Assembly (NCBI RefSeq): GCF_003473485.1
Contig: NC_053049.1
Location: forward strand, 29,719,292-29,783,291
Length of the DNA stretch: 64,000 nucleotides
DNA from: Medicago truncatula
Taxonomy: Eukaryota; Streptophyta; Magnoliopsida; Fabales; Fabaceae
Reading direction: 5' to 3'
Part shown: positions 10,406 through 22,390 of the stretch, in pieces
How the letters are laid out: every line of letters begins with the position of its first letter
Position numbering within the stretch: the first letter of the stretch is position 1
Translations under genes and position numbers: made by a program
Notes under the pieces: model-generated
Told to the model about the DNA's origin: nothing
What the model saw: the letters and a program-made list of their open reading frames with translations, nothing else
The model's database searches: none

Positions 10406-11970
10406 GGGTTAATAGGTCTTTACCCCCCTGTAATATAGGGCACTTTTGGTTTTGGCCCCTGTAAAAATTTTTTTTTAGATTCCGTCCTTGTAAAATGAAG
10501 ATTCTTCAAGATTGCCCCCTGAGCCCTGTGACTCAGCAGAATCTATGATGTGGCGCCTACATGGCTTTTTCTTTTTATTTTTTATTTTTTTTTGCTTGCC
10601 ACGTGTAAAAAATAGTTTACACTTCATTTTTATTTAAAAAAATTAAAATAAAAAATACAATTTAAAAAACCGAAAATCATATTTTAAAAAATCTGAAAAT
10701 TAATTTCCAAAATTTTAAAAAATCTGAAAAAATTCAAACTATTTTTTTAAATCGAAAAAAAATTAGATTTTTTTTCCAAAAATTAAAAAACATTAGATTT
10801 TTTTCCGAAATAGAAAATTGTCTTATCTTTTTCGAAATTAAAAAACATTCAAATTTTTTTCGAAATAAAAAAGTTTTTTTAATTTTTTCTACAAAGAATG
10901 AAAATTCTGAAAATATTTTAATTTTTAAAAATTTGGATATAAATGTTTTTAAATTCCAAATATTTAATCTGGAAAAAAAAATTGATTTTATTTAAATTTT
11001 TAAAATCTTAACTTCAGATATTTTCGAAAATTTTAAATTTAGAAAAAATTCTGATTTGTTTTTGAATTTTTTTATAAAATCCAGTTTTTTTTTTTTAAAA
11101 TACTTCCTAATTTCAGAAAAAAAAAATGATTTTATTTTTATTTTTTTAAATAAAAAATAAATTCGTAAAAATTCAGGAATAAATTTTTTGAATTTTTTTT
11201 CTAAATGCTAACTTAATATATTTCCCATCAATGACAGGAAAACCCATATGGTATACCGTTTCCATTCTCAAACTTAATATATTTCCAAATTTTCCAAAAA
11301 ATTATATTAAATTTAAAAAAAAAAATCCGAATTAAATTAAAATTATAAAATTTGGAAAAAAAAAGTATTATCTAATTTTTTTGAAATTGTAAAAAATATT
11401 TGAATTTTTTTCTAATTATTTAATTTCAAAAAAGAATTTATAAAATTTCTGGAATAAAGATTTTGAAATATAAAATATTTTTTTTATTTTAAAAATTAAA
11501 TTAAAAAATCTGCATGTTTTTTCTGATTTTAACAAAAATCCGGAACTTAATTTTTTTTTAAAATCTGAATTTTTAAATTTTTTTAAAAATAATTAGGAAG
11601 TATTTTAAAAAAAATCTGGAACTTTATTTTAAAAAAAAAAAATTTCAATTTTTTAAATTTTTGAAAAAAATTTTCTATTTTTTTCTGATTTTTAAATTAT
11701 TTTTCGTTTTTTAAAAAAAATAGATTTTTTTATTTTTTTTTAATTTTAAATGACATGTAAATTATTTTTTACACTTGGCATCCAAAAAAAAATGAAAAAT
11801 AAAAAAAAAATGCCATGTAGGTGCCACATCATAGATTCTGCTGAGTCATAGGGCTCAGGGGGCAATCTTGAAGAATCTTCATTTTACAAGGACGGAATCT
11901 AAAAAAAAAATTTTACAGGGGGCAAAACCAAAAGTGCCCTATATTACAGGGGGTAAAGACCTATTAACCT
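10406..11970. mobile_element. Long foldback element with 9-bp target duplication (Mutator-like MITE)
   Basis: The element is flanked by identical 9-bp direct repeats TTAATTAAA at 10397-10405 and 11971-11979. Its ends, GGGTTAATAGGTCTTTACCC and complement, continue as inverted repeats of about 180 bp that include CCCTGAGCCCTGTGACTCAG. The interior is very AT-rich and also largely self-complementary, so most of its 1565 bp could fold as one hairpin. A 9-bp duplication points to the Mutator superfamily. It has no transposase and would need one supplied in trans. A short relative lies at 45396-45684. Confidence 0.85.
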
Positions 11971-11979
11971 TTAATTAAA

Positions 11980-13428
11980 ACAATTGAGTTTAAAATTATT
12001 TTTGTTGAGATATGCATCGAGCCATCTCAAGTTCTTTAATTAGGACACTCTAATGCTGCTCTAGAAGAAGAATCTTCAAGCACATCTCTGAGTGAGCTGA
12101 GCAAATCTTATCATATCTTTATATGAGTACAATTCCAAATAAAAATGGTTGGAGACACATACACATAATTCAAAACATTTATAAGATATAATTTGATCAT
12201 ATTATTTAATTATTTTCTCTTTATAATTTTTTTGTATGAGTTCCCAGATATATTAAATTTTGAGATTGTGCTTAAGAAAGTCATTATAAAAATAAGTCAT
12301 TATATTTAACAAACCCATTGCTTCTTCTAGTTTTTTTAATCCAAACAATTGTTGCCTAACTTTAAACCACATGAAACAAAAAGCATAAGAGAGGTTAGGA
12401 TCGTTTTGCAGGGGAGTGGTACATCCATATCTTCATTTTTGTTATTTTCTGTTGTTAAGAATATTAATTTCAACTGCCACGGTACATATATTTTTATCCT
12501 GGCTACACTTCAGATCAGACTTTAGATTGTGGTACCAAATAATAGATGTGTACTATTAATATGTTTATCTAATCTAATTTATCTAAAACTATATACTAGA
12601 ATACTAGAACTTTGCAATTAATGTCAAGAGCATAGAATTCTAGACGGTTAGAGCTATAAGTATGAACTATGAACTATAAATCGATGAAATTTATTCATAT
12701 ATATATATATATATTAAGCGTCTGTTTGATAAACTATAAAACTACTGCCACTGCACAATTGGACAAATGCTACAACTTTTAGAGTTCAATCGGTGCATGT
12801 TCAACACCACACTAATGTTGAACCAAATATGCTACTAGTGTTTTTGAAGGAAAATATGCTACTATAGTTTCATAGTAAAGAATTTTTTTAGTAAGAATTT
12901 AATGTGATAATGTTAATATTTTTTGAATATTTTGATGTGATAATGTTTTTAACCTACTTGAATTGGTTTGGTGGCATTGGTTTGAGACTTTAAAATATTC
13001 CTCTTAAAATGTCATATTCGATTCTCTCATATCAATTTAGGTGTGTTAGTTTAGTTTTTTTTTTTTTTAAAAAAATATGAATGTTCTTGATTACATTAAT
13101 AGTTACATAGAAAAAGCGAATTAGAAAATGTTCATTAATGTTGATTTTTTTTTTATTCTTTCTTATTCATCTTCTATATCTCCATACTTCATTTTTCTGA
13201 GTTCCATATTTTACTTGTTTTTGTTTTAGTTCATACGAAACGTGTCATAATTTAGTTTGTAATTTTGAAATATACACAAACAAATAAAGATAAAACTTGT
13301 ATTGTTCCTAAGAAGTTATATGAAAATGTTGATACTCGGCAAGCGATAGCTTTACATGTACCAAGGGAGCACTTGCACCAATGAAGAGCAATCTGAATAC
13401 ATAGCAGAGGCTACACACAGGGGCCGAA
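11980..13428. other. Gene-free AT-rich stretch
   Basis: No coding sequence or RNA gene is seen. A short (AT)n run lies near 12695-12715. Poly-T tracts occur at 13045-13070 and 13145-13155. Confidence 0.5.
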
Positions 13429-13719
13429 ATGGGCTTGCAACGACTGCGAACAACTTCGCAGCAACTGAAGCAACGAAAAGCAGCAGCAGGAACCCGTAAT
13501 GACGAATATAATGCTAATCAAAACAGTAGAAGTGCAATAATACGGAGGTGGATAACTCGACGATCTAAGAAGGCAAGTGTAATGTGGATGCGCCAATCTT
13601 CAAGAACAAAAATTGCTTTAGTGTCGGTATGTGTGTTAAGGATGGAAAATATGTTTTCTTTTTTGCTCAAACAATGTGAAAAAAATGGTCAACCAACTCC
13701 TCAAGAAGTAGAAGCATGA
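13429..13719 (+). CDS. Orphan open reading frame of 96 residues, doubtful gene
   Basis: The frame encodes a basic, Gln- and Arg-rich peptide starting MGLQRLRTTSQQLKQRK and ending QPTPQEVEA. I recognise no domain. The surrounding 13330-13720 is less AT-rich than its neighbours, which suggests older coding material. It may be an eroded fragment of a DNA transposon protein, since a PTPQEVEA-like Gln/Glu tail occurs in some plant transposases, but that is guesswork. It could equally be chance. Confidence 0.25.
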   Translation: MGLQRLRTTSQQLKQRKAAAGTRNDEYNANQNSRSAIIRRWITRRSKKASVMWMRQSSRTKIALVSVCVLRMENMFSFLLKQCEKNGQPTPQEVEA

Positions 13720-14026
13720 GGCCTGAGACAAGCGCTTATGTAGCTTTTAACTTTAGGGTTTACTCGAGTGGTCATTGAACAAGTCAAAATTGTGAACTAT
13801 TTTGAAAATTTGTAGGAAGTTGCTTCTTTCTTTACTAAAGGTCAGGTTAAGTTAAGGCTTCAACTCACTTAATCAAAATTAAAGCATCAACTTTACATAA
13901 AACCATTATTATAGATAACAAAATTTTGTTTCATGAAAGTTCATATTTACACATGACAAAAAATAAACTGTTGAAAAAAACTTGAATTTTTCAAACGTAT
14001 AACATTAATTAGTTTTATTGAAAATA

Positions 14027-14597
14027 GGCTTAAAATCGTCCTTGTAATTTGGTGTGTTTTTGCTTTTCGCCACTGTATCTTTTTTTCTTTCAAAACCATC
14101 CCTGTAAGTTGCTATCGTTTTGATTTTCGTTCCTCCCGTTAGCTTCTGTTACAAAAACGTGCATGTGGCTAACAAAGGAAAATAGTAAAGTAGATATTGA
14201 TTTTAACAAAGTTGCATTTCGTAAAATATGTTGTTAATTTATATATGAATTTTTAGCATAAATGGAAGATATGGGTAGAAGAAATGGTGAAGATGTTCGG
14301 CTAAGATTAAATGGTGGAAGAAGATGGAAGAACCAAAAATTTTAAAATTGAATTTTTTCAAATTCTGCTTTTTTGGTTTTGGTCCCTCTCACTGTGTGAC
14401 TCATCATCCAGTTTGCCACGTCAGTCACTGCCATATCATCCTCTGTTTGTCATGTGTACGTTTTTGTAACAGAAGCTAACAGGTGAGATGAAAAGTAAAA
14501 CGTTAACTTACCAAGACGGTTTTGAAAAGAAAAAAGAAAATACAAGGACAAAAGGCAAAAACACCCCAAATTACAGGACGATTTACATAGTTAAGCC
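14027..14597. mobile_element. Foldback MITE with 9-bp target duplication
   Basis: Near-identical 9-bp direct repeats (TTGAAAATA at 14018-14026 and TTAAAAATA at 14598-14606) flank a 571-bp element. Its ends start GGCTTAAAATCG, and the long inverted repeats include ATCGTCC-TTGTAATTTGG and GTTAGCTTCTGTTACAAAAA. The unpaired middle (about 14200-14400) contains no gene. Architecture and target length match the elements at 10406 and 45396, though the end sequence differs. Confidence 0.75.
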
Positions 14598-14925
14598 TTA
14601 AAAATAAGTAAGTGATAAATTGTATCCTTCAACTATCAAAACGATAATTAAATAGAAACACAGAATTCATACTCATACAATGGGGACCGATGGAGTCATA
14701 CAAAATATAAAATTGTAATTAGAATAATTTAAATAAAGAGTATAATTAAAAGATAAAAAGGTAACCTAATATAATGTATCCAAGAAGCCCCATTAGATTT
14801 ATCCCTATTTAACCAAGTTAAGTTAACTCAAGTAGTGTAATCACAACTTTGAAAATTATCTAGGCTTACGCCTTTTGTTCTAAAATAAACCATCGTCGGT
14901 TTCTTGTTTATTAAGTTAGATCATC

Positions 14926-16152
14926 ATGGATTGGAGGGAAGAACAGAATCAATCACTTGTCCCTGTTTTATCAAAGAAGAATAATCAATCTACAGAAGTG
15001 AACTCAACCTCATTTGCATGCAAAGACATTCCTAATCTCCTATCTTCTTTCGTTGATACCTTTGTTGATTTCTCAGTCAGCGGTCTCTTCCTCCCACCGC
15101 CGCCACCTACGATGACATCTAAGCCTCCCACCCGCCTTCCCTCGTCGCCACGCCTGATCGCTATCGGCGACCTCCACGGGGACTTCAATAAGACCAAGCA
15201 AGCTCTGCGCCTTGCCGGCATAATTGACTCCTCGGACAGATACATTGGAGGTTCCACCACTGTAGTCCAAGTTGGCGACATCCTTGACCGCGGAGGCCGT
15301 GAGCTCAAGATTCTTTACATTCTTGAGAAGCTGAAACGAGAAGCCGCACGTTGCGGCGGCAGAATCATAACCATGAACGGAAACCACGAGATCATGAACG
15401 TCGAAGGGGACTTCCGTTACGCAACAAAAGCTGGTGTTAAGGAATTTAGGGTTTGGTTAGAATGGTTCCGCCAAGGTAACATGATGAAGAGTCTTTGCCA
15501 CGGTTTGAAACCGCCGAAAGATCCCTTAGAAGGTATTCACGTGGAATTTAGCGGCGTAAGGAAGAAATTTCATGATGGCCTTAGTGCTAGGGTTGCAGCG
15601 TTGAGACCCAATGGCCCGATTTCTGGAAGGTTCTTGTCCCACAATGCTACTGTGTTGGTAGTTGGTGACTCGATTTTCGTCCACGGTGGTTTGCTTCCAG
15701 AACACGTTACTTATGGGTTGGAAAAGATTAACGCTGAAGTTAGTGATTGGGTTAAGGGTTCCACCGTGTGTCGGTTTCCACCGCCTTGTTGCCGTGGGAG
15801 TAATGCGGTTGTTTGGTTTAAGAAATTCTCAGAAAATGTTGAGGCGAATTGTGATTTTTCGATTCTTGATCATGTTCTAGATATGATTCCTGGTGTTAAG
15901 AGAATGATCATGGGACATAAGATTCAGAAGAATGGGATTAACGGCGTTTGGGATAACAAGGCTATTCGAATCGATGTCGGTATGTCGAAAAGATGTCATG
16001 GTGCTTTGCCTGAAGTTTTGGAGATTAATGAGACTTCTGGATTGAGGATATTGACATTGTATTCACATCGAATCATTTATAACCGAAGAAAAGGGAAACT
16101 TCTTCGGGATTTGATGTTGGAAAGCAGAAAGGGTTTGTGTTGTTTAGTTTAA
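14926..16152 (+). CDS. SLP2: Shewanella-like protein phosphatase, SLP2-type
   Basis: One exon encodes 408 residues. The metallophosphatase signature is complete: GDLHGD, GDILDRGG, GNHEIMN, VHGGLL and a late GHKIQ. The N-terminal stretch CKDIPNLLSSFVDTFVDFSV and the motif MNVEGDFRYATKAG match what I recall of plant SLP2. SLPs are bacterial-like PPP-family phosphatases that act on phosphotyrosine; Arabidopsis SLP2 is reported in mitochondria and activated through Mia40. No classical presequence is obvious. The product is somewhat longer than usual at the N-terminus because of a Pro-rich insert near residue 60. The first ATG was used; it is preceded by an in-frame AT-rich leader. A candidate AATAAA poly(A) signal lies at 16166-16171. 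Confidence 0.93.
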   Translation: MDWREEQNQSLVPVLSKKNNQSTEVNSTSFACKDIPNLLSSFVDTFVDFSVSGLFLPPPPPTMTSKPPTRLPSSPRLIAIGDLHGDFNKTKQALRLAGIIDSSDRYIGGSTTVVQVGDILDRGGRELKILYILEKLKREAARCGGRIITMNGNHEIMNVEGDFRYATKAGVKEFRVWLEWFRQGNMMKSLCHGLKPPKDPLEGIHVEFSGVRKKFHDGLSARVAALRPNGPISGRFLSHNATVLVVGDSIFVHGGLLPEHVTYGLEKINAEVSDWVKGSTVCRFPPPCCRGSNAVVWFKKFSENVEANCDFSILDHVLDMIPGVKRMIMGHKIQKNGINGVWDNKAIRIDVGMSKRCHGALPEVLEINETSGLRILTLYSHRIIYNRRKGKLLRDLMLESRKGLCCLV

Positions 16153-17759
16153 TGTCAAATGTTGCAATAAAATTATAAATTATCTCCTTCTTGATGTTGT
16201 TTAGTTAAAAGTAGTTAATCTTAGTTAATTTTTCTTATTGATTGCTTGCATCGCAAGCTTCCTTTTGTAGTATAAATACTAGATTGTATCTCTTCTTTAT
16301 TCAGACCATTCAATACAAGATGATTACAAATCTTAAGAGTAACATCACCATTCATCTTGGTACCTGCTTAATTCCAGGTCGACTTATTTATTCACGGTTT
16401 AATTGAGCATGAACACATAGATTTAGTTAAAATAGATTGATATTTTAAATCTGCAAAGAGTTAACATAGATTGATATTTTAAATCTGCAAAGTGCAGAAC
16501 CTACAACTGAATGCTTCAATTTTGATTCCTTTCATTTTTAGTAGAACTTTAAGGGGAAAATAGAGTTTTTCCTAGTTGGATATGCAAAATCTGCATTGTT
16601 TTTTCTCTCTCTCAAATTTATTGCTCAACTTTGTTAGGGAAGAAAACTTTTTAATATTGTAAATCGACCAAAAGTACTTGCTGAAAATCAACCGTATATC
16701 CAAAGGATTTATGACTTGCTGCAAGTTTTTGTAAATCTTGATTTTGTCATATAACCAAGCTTGGATCAATATAGGATTCTGATTTTTATCCACCAATAAC
16801 TTTCCCTAGGTCTATGACTCTATTCATACAATTGCGGCGTTTTTAGCTATATATTTTTATGCCAAAAAGTGAAAGAATAATGTCATGTTAGAAATACTTC
16901 GGATTCTTAGAGGAGGGAAGTTCTCCGCAAGGATGGTATGTTAGCCTCCCTTGCGTTGTACCATACAAAACGGTTGACCTTCTATACATCAAAAGATGGT
17001 ACTGATTAGCCTGGCAAGCAATGATTGGCACCAAAGGTGTACGAGAAAGGTGAGAAATCCCATATAAAACCCAGCATAGTGGATTATTTGCTGTAGCAAA
17101 AGTGTGCAGAGGTGTGATACTGGCAGTGTAATGACCGGTGTCAATTTATAGTGTTTATAGGTGTATTTGCAGTCACAATAATGTTGAAAATATATTGCTT
17201 GGATGTTAACAGAGAATTGTGTGGCACAATTCGGGATTTTTTTTGCTGTTGCTGCAAATTGCAGTTTGATGGATGGGCGTTGTATATGTAGTATTATGGC
17301 ATCATATTGTACAGTTTTGGTACACCTTGTACCAATTGCTTAATCAATGAAAATATTGTCTTTAAAATAAAAGATAGATACATATTGTAACATTTCTTTG
17401 TAACGTGTATAGTTTCTGATGCGACACAAATTTTAGCTCTTGCAGCATGACATAATTTAAAATTTTCAAAAACTATATAAAGTGGCACCAAATGCCTCCA
17501 CACTATTTATCCACCATAGTAGAGTCTCAGTTTGCTCTCTAAATACTGATTGGAAAGAGCTTGAAATACACAGTTGAGAGAATGTTAAGGGTAAGATTTT
17601 TCACTAGATGTAAAGCAGATTGAGATTTGGGGTTCTTAAATTTTAGTTTTTGTTGACAGGATTTGAACGGACATGGCGAAAATCATTTGATAAGCTTCCT
17701 GATGTGGTTACGATGTAATCGCACACGTGGTTAAAGATCTCTAACTGATGTTGAACTTC
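16153..17759. other. SLP2 3' region and gene-free stretch
   Basis: Bases 16153-16340 are the likely 3' UTR. A 29-bp word containing TTGATATTTTAAATCTGC appears twice near 16436-16495 as a short direct repeat. The remainder shows no gene; frames present are short and unsupported. Confidence 0.5.
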
Positions 17760-18490
17760 AAATGCAGATTAGAATGGTACAGACGTACAGTGATAATAAA
17801 AAATATAAGTAGTTTTGAAAGTTATATGGTGGCCTAATTTTCGATTCTCAATTCCAGCAATGCATGATTGCGAGTTTAGAGTCCTTCTGGAATCATATCA
17901 AGCCACAAGAATAAAAAGATCATTGCTTGCCAAAATCATGATATTCAATTCATGTTTCTATTCCAACTTTTTCTTCTGCTTATTTACATATGATAACCAA
18001 GTTGTTATCCGACGATTTTATATAGATAATAACCAATCCACCATTTTCCTCAACTTATTAATTGCTTTTTCTATCATCAACCGATTTGCTGTATCAAATG
18101 CTCCCTGAGTTTTGTTGTGGGAATATCCTGCATTATTGCCTGTGGAACAAAATTTAATCTCATTACAATAGAAAGGGCTTCATCATTCTATGGACTAACT
18201 TGAAGGGTAGCATAGATAATGAATGCTTTCAGGGCAATAGTTTTTATCAACCTAGTCTTTAAATATGGAAGTTACATTTTGGTGTGAGAATCTAGAGCCA
18301 ATATAACACAAAACTGGCTAATGATTTTTCATGGTGATTGTCATTTATAGCATATTTATACACTTCACTGTTATGATTTAGACCCTTGCCTCAACCATTA
18401 GAATGTTCAGGACTTTGCCATCAAATGTAGGGAAAAGTATTACATGTATGCTCGAGTTCCACAGTTTAACTACCTTGGTTGATTATAGTA
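17760..18490. pseudogene. Eroded duplicate of the PERK 3' flank and part of the bHLH gene
   Basis: Bases 17800-18280 follow 6580-7110 closely (shared AATATAAGTAGTTTT, TTTAAATATGGA, ATGCTTTCAGGGCA and many others). Bases 18355-18430 follow 7630-7715, the end of bHLH exon 7 with its donor site (TTTAGACCCTTGCCTCAACC). Bases 18430-18480 follow 8365-8420, the end of bHLH exon 5. Most of the bHLH gene between is missing, so this is a non-functional remnant in the same orientation as the source. It stops where the LTR fossil starts at 18493, so that insertion may have cut it. Confidence 0.8.
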
Positions 18491-18542
18491 GGTGTAACAT
18501 CCCGATTTTTAATATTAATTATTGGTATTTATAATTATGGAT

Positions 18543-19737
18543 CACTACAACAAATACTGGATTTTCCAACCAAAATTTCCGACGAAACTTTTTCGACAAA
18601 TTAGCAACGAAAATTTCGTCGGAAAGCATTTGGAAGTCAAAGCGCAGGGCCCACACGCAGAAAGACGTTGGAATCAAATAGCATGGCAGCTTGTGGTTGG
18701 TTGGAGTTACCGAGGAAATTTTCGTCGGAAAACACGGGGCCCACACGCGCAGAGAGGCGTTGTTGTTACCGGTGCAGGATGTGTATATATAAATACTTCT
18801 GCACTTATTCTAACTCAAAGTACCAATTCCAAATCCTTTCCTTCCCATTTTCTTCACTTAATTCTCACTCAAATTTTTATTAATATCACTCAAATTTTAT
18901 TCTTTATTATTTACACTATTCTCCATCATTTTATTATCATTGTTGAAGTTTCTAACACAGGTTATTATTGTTATTTTTTTATAATTGATTTAAATTTTAT
19001 ATGTGTTTGAATTTATATATTTTTAATGTAGTTATTAAAATAAGTTACATGTATTTTATAGTTTTGTTGGTTCCGATTCATTTTGAGGTTGGTGTTTGTA
19101 TTGTTGCCGTTGATTTTGCTGCCTCTGCTTAGTTCGTCGACTTATTATTTGAGGTTGGTATGTTTCTAGACAAATTCTACCGTACACCCAACATATTTGA
19201 GTGTACCGGTACACCAAACCGTTAAATTTATAGTTAAATGAGTTATTTTTGAAGAAAAATATTATTTTTTATCATTTATAATTATAATGATTAAAATCTT
19301 ATTCACCAAAAGCATCAACGAATTAAAATTGAATTTTTTTGAATTTTTATCGCTCATAATAGAGAACTTTGATTATTTTATACGATAATATGTAAAAAAA
19401 CTTATTATGATTCTTATAAACAATGAATGATGTGTTTTTCTTATGAAATGATATTTTCTGAGATATAAATGCCGACAAATAACTATTTATTTCATAAAAT
19501 TGATTGTTAATGTATAAATTTAGGAAGCAGGAGTACCGATACACCTTAATTTATTAGTGTACCATAGAAGTTCTCATGTTTCTAACTTAGTTTAAATTGC
19601 TACAATGGTATGATTAGTAATAAATATTAAATATTAGAAAAATAGTTGGTAAAATTATATTGTAATAAATAAAAATGTTAATGGAATTTTTCTATTAAAA
19701 AAAATGTTAGTCGGATTAATCAGTATTTCTTATAGTG
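18543..19737 (+). mobile_element. Non-autonomous CACTA element (1195 bp) with 3-bp target duplication
   Basis: The left end CACTACAACAAATACTG and the complement of the right end (CACTATAAGAAATACTG) match at 15 of 17 positions. The 3-bp target GAT is present on both sides (18540-18542 and 19738-19740). Subterminal copies of TTTCCGACGAAA and its complement at 18577-18625 are typical of CACTA transposase-binding regions. No transposase is encoded. It sits inside the LTR of the chromovirus fossil and itself carries the MITE at 19169-19575. Confidence 0.88.
19169..19575. mobile_element. Mutator-like MITE with perfect 9-bp target duplication, inside the CACTA element
   Basis: The 9-bp word ATGTTTCTA flanks the element at 19160-19168 and 19576-19584. 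The ends (GACAAATTCTACCGTACAC and, inverted, GAGAACTTCTATGGTACAC) form imperfect inverted repeats, and a second pair of GTACACCA/GTGTACC words lies just inside. The 407-bp body is AT-rich without a gene. Confidence 0.82.
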
Positions 19738-21804
19738 GATTATATTGATATTATTATGGGTTGAAAATAATAGGATGGAGAATGAGATAATTAAATAACA
19801 GAGGTAGGAGGTGTGAACTAGAAGTAATCAAATAAGTGGGGGAGAGAAGAAAGTAAAATTATGATGAGTGGAGAAAGAAAAATGATAGTACGATGAATAG
19901 CCCAATTCCCTATTATAAATAGGAAAATAGAAAATAAGAATTAACACTTTTGCTGAATCGGAGAAAAGGAGAGAGGAGAGGAGGAAACCCTAGCTAAGAA
20001 GAAGAGAGCCAAGCCAAACACCGTGTTTTTGGAGAATTTGAGGTAAGGGGGAGATTCTATTCATCTAAGGATTATATGACACATATGGGTAGTGATGTGT
20101 ATACTTTGTTGGTGAATTAATATGTTATTTGTGTCTAAAATTGTTCGTGTTTGACTTAAGGTTTTGTTTCCAAAATTATTAAGAACCCTAAAATTATTTG
20201 AAAATTTTTCTTCGTGGCTTAATTTGATGAAATCTCTCATGCATGGTTCGCTACTTAATTTCGGAACCTTGTATGTGACATAAATCCAAATCGTGGCTAT
20301 AATGAAGTTTCTGCTTATTCTAATTTTGTTAATCCAGTATCTAAAAAGTTGATCGGGAAATGTTTGTTTCTATAAAACTGCCTTTTTATTTGGCTTATAT
20401 AGAAACGGTTTTTTTTTCTTCTTTTATTTGCACTGTTTGGATTTACGGTTCCAAATCTCTCTTAGAAAAATTCACATTTTATTATACCACTAACCTAGAT
20501 TAATGATTAGATATATATACTATTCTAGATATAAATTTCTAAGGCCACAATCATAATGCATTCTCTTGTTCTCAATTTCACGTGACTCCAAGATATAGAA
20601 TCATACATCATTACTCTTGGATTATGGCTTTTGTAGTGTGTTTTGAATGAATTTTAGGTTCTTTTCCAATTTTATTCGAAACCTATTTGATTTGCAAACT
20701 TTGTTAATGCATAAGTGATAATCATATGATTGAATAAATTTTCGATGGATCCAGTAAGTTTTGAAATTAAAATTGGTAAGTTGATCCAAGACTTTTGTCT
20801 TCGTTTGTCACTAATCATTCTAGTATGATCAATTTTTTGAAAATCAATGTAATATTTGATGAGAATTAATTTAAATGGATTATCAAGTTGAATTAATATT
20901 TTGATTGATCTTTCTGCTTCTGCATTCACGTGTGTTAAAAAGAGAATTGCCTTGCAAATATTTTCACTTTAATTTTTATTGAGATTGTAGATTTAGTCTC
21001 TTCATACATGATAGACTTTGATTTATTTTCAATGACATATTTTATGATGTGTAAATGAAGATATTTGACAATGTATTATTTAAAGATGTGTAATGTTGAG
21101 TCATTAGACGATGTGCATTGTTGAGTCGATAATTGGGATTCATGCATTTCTGGTCGAGTCTATTTATCGATGTGATTTAACATATTTTGATGGTGTTGTA
21201 TTCAAAAATGGTTTTGTAAATACTTTGATGTTGCATTCAAAGATGGGGTTGTATTTAAAGTTGGTAGGATAAAATCAGTAACATACCTCTGATATCTAAA
21301 ATTGATTGGTTACATAATTTATATATGAATATATGATTGAAGATGCTTATGTGTTTTATGCATTGTTTCTATTGATTATGTTTATGTGATTCTTTTTTTT
21401 GGGTATATTCTCACCCCAATTGCGGATTGGTCGCCTACGCCTTTATGGTGTAGATATCAAGGATGAACAACCGTAGCAGCCGTGAGTTGGAACACGGTAA
21501 GAGCCTTTCTCGTCATTTTCTGTGGCTCCTTGGAGTCTTTTATTTTATTTTTGGTCAAGTTATGATTCTTTAACACTAGAGATTTGGGGTTTATTTTTAT
21601 TTATTATAATTTGTTTTGAAATCATTATTTGCACTCAATTTATTTTATTAAGACATTGTGACGATATTTGAACTTATTTTCCGCTGCGATATTTTTAATT
21701 AATTTGAAGTGATTTTTGAACGATGATATGTGAGACACCCTTGTGTGATTAATTTTAAATTGTATTTATATATACAAAATACTTGTCGGGAATAGGGTGT
21801 TAGA

Positions 21805-22390
21805 AAGTTGGTATCAGAGCAGGTCGGTCCATCCGATCTAGGATTTTAAATGATGTTTTAACCTATAGACGGCCAGTGTATATAACATTGTCGTGTCTAA
21901 CATGTAATTGTTGCCTGAATTTCATGAATGTAGATAAGAAATGGCTGGAAGAAATTACAAATCAATTGCTAATGATACGACTGCACTAGGTCAAGCCTTG
22001 AACAATGTGCTACAAGGACAGCAGAACCAGCAAGCGGAAGCTGATGAGCTTTGTCTGGACAAGTTTACTGAGAAACAATCCGCCTACCTTCAAGAGAGGT
22101 ACAGTCTTGATGGTGGTACAGTCTTGATGGTGCGTAGAACTGATTGCAAGGGATCGAAAGGATTTTCATGGCGATGACGAGCACTAATGAACAGAAGGTC
22201 AGACTAGCGACACACATGCTGGCATAAGAGGCTAAGTTCTGGTGGGGAAATGCTCGTCAAAGGCTTGAGGGTGCAGGAACTATGGTTACATGGGAAATCA
22301 GAGAGTAATTTTTTTGAAAAAATAATTTCCTTCAGAGGAAGAGGAAGAGGAAGAGGAAGAAGAGGTACATGTTTCCTCTCAACCAACATA
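21805..22390 (+). mobile_element. Forward internal fragment of the chromovirus fossil
   Basis: It contains the primer-binding site and the beginning of a gag-like region (about 21941 onward, starting MAGRNYKSIANDTTALGQAL) typical of plant chromoviruses. It is a partial, broken fragment. Confidence 0.7.

Larger units (their letters stand above)
18493..21804 (+). repeat. Left LTR of the chromovirus fossil, interrupted by a CACTA element
   Basis: The repeat starts TGTAACATCCC and ends near GGGTGTTA just before the primer-binding site. Removing the CACTA insertion and one copy of its target leaves about 2.1 kb. A promoter-like TATTATAAATAG lies near 19911-19922, in the position expected of U3. 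Confidence 0.75.

Noticed and set aside
14985-15387. Two minus-strand frames of over 100 residues within the phosphatase gene
   Set aside because: They are antisense shadows of a well-supported single-exon gene.
18522-19010. A 162-residue frame within the CACTA element
   Set aside because: It spans the terminal and subterminal repeats and has no similarity I recognise to transposase; non-autonomous CACTA elements commonly contain such chance frames.
20633-20660. TTTTGTAGTGTG near 20633 considered as the right end of the CACTA element
   Set aside because: No matching 3-bp target duplication and weaker end similarity than the site at 19721-19737, where GAT is duplicated.
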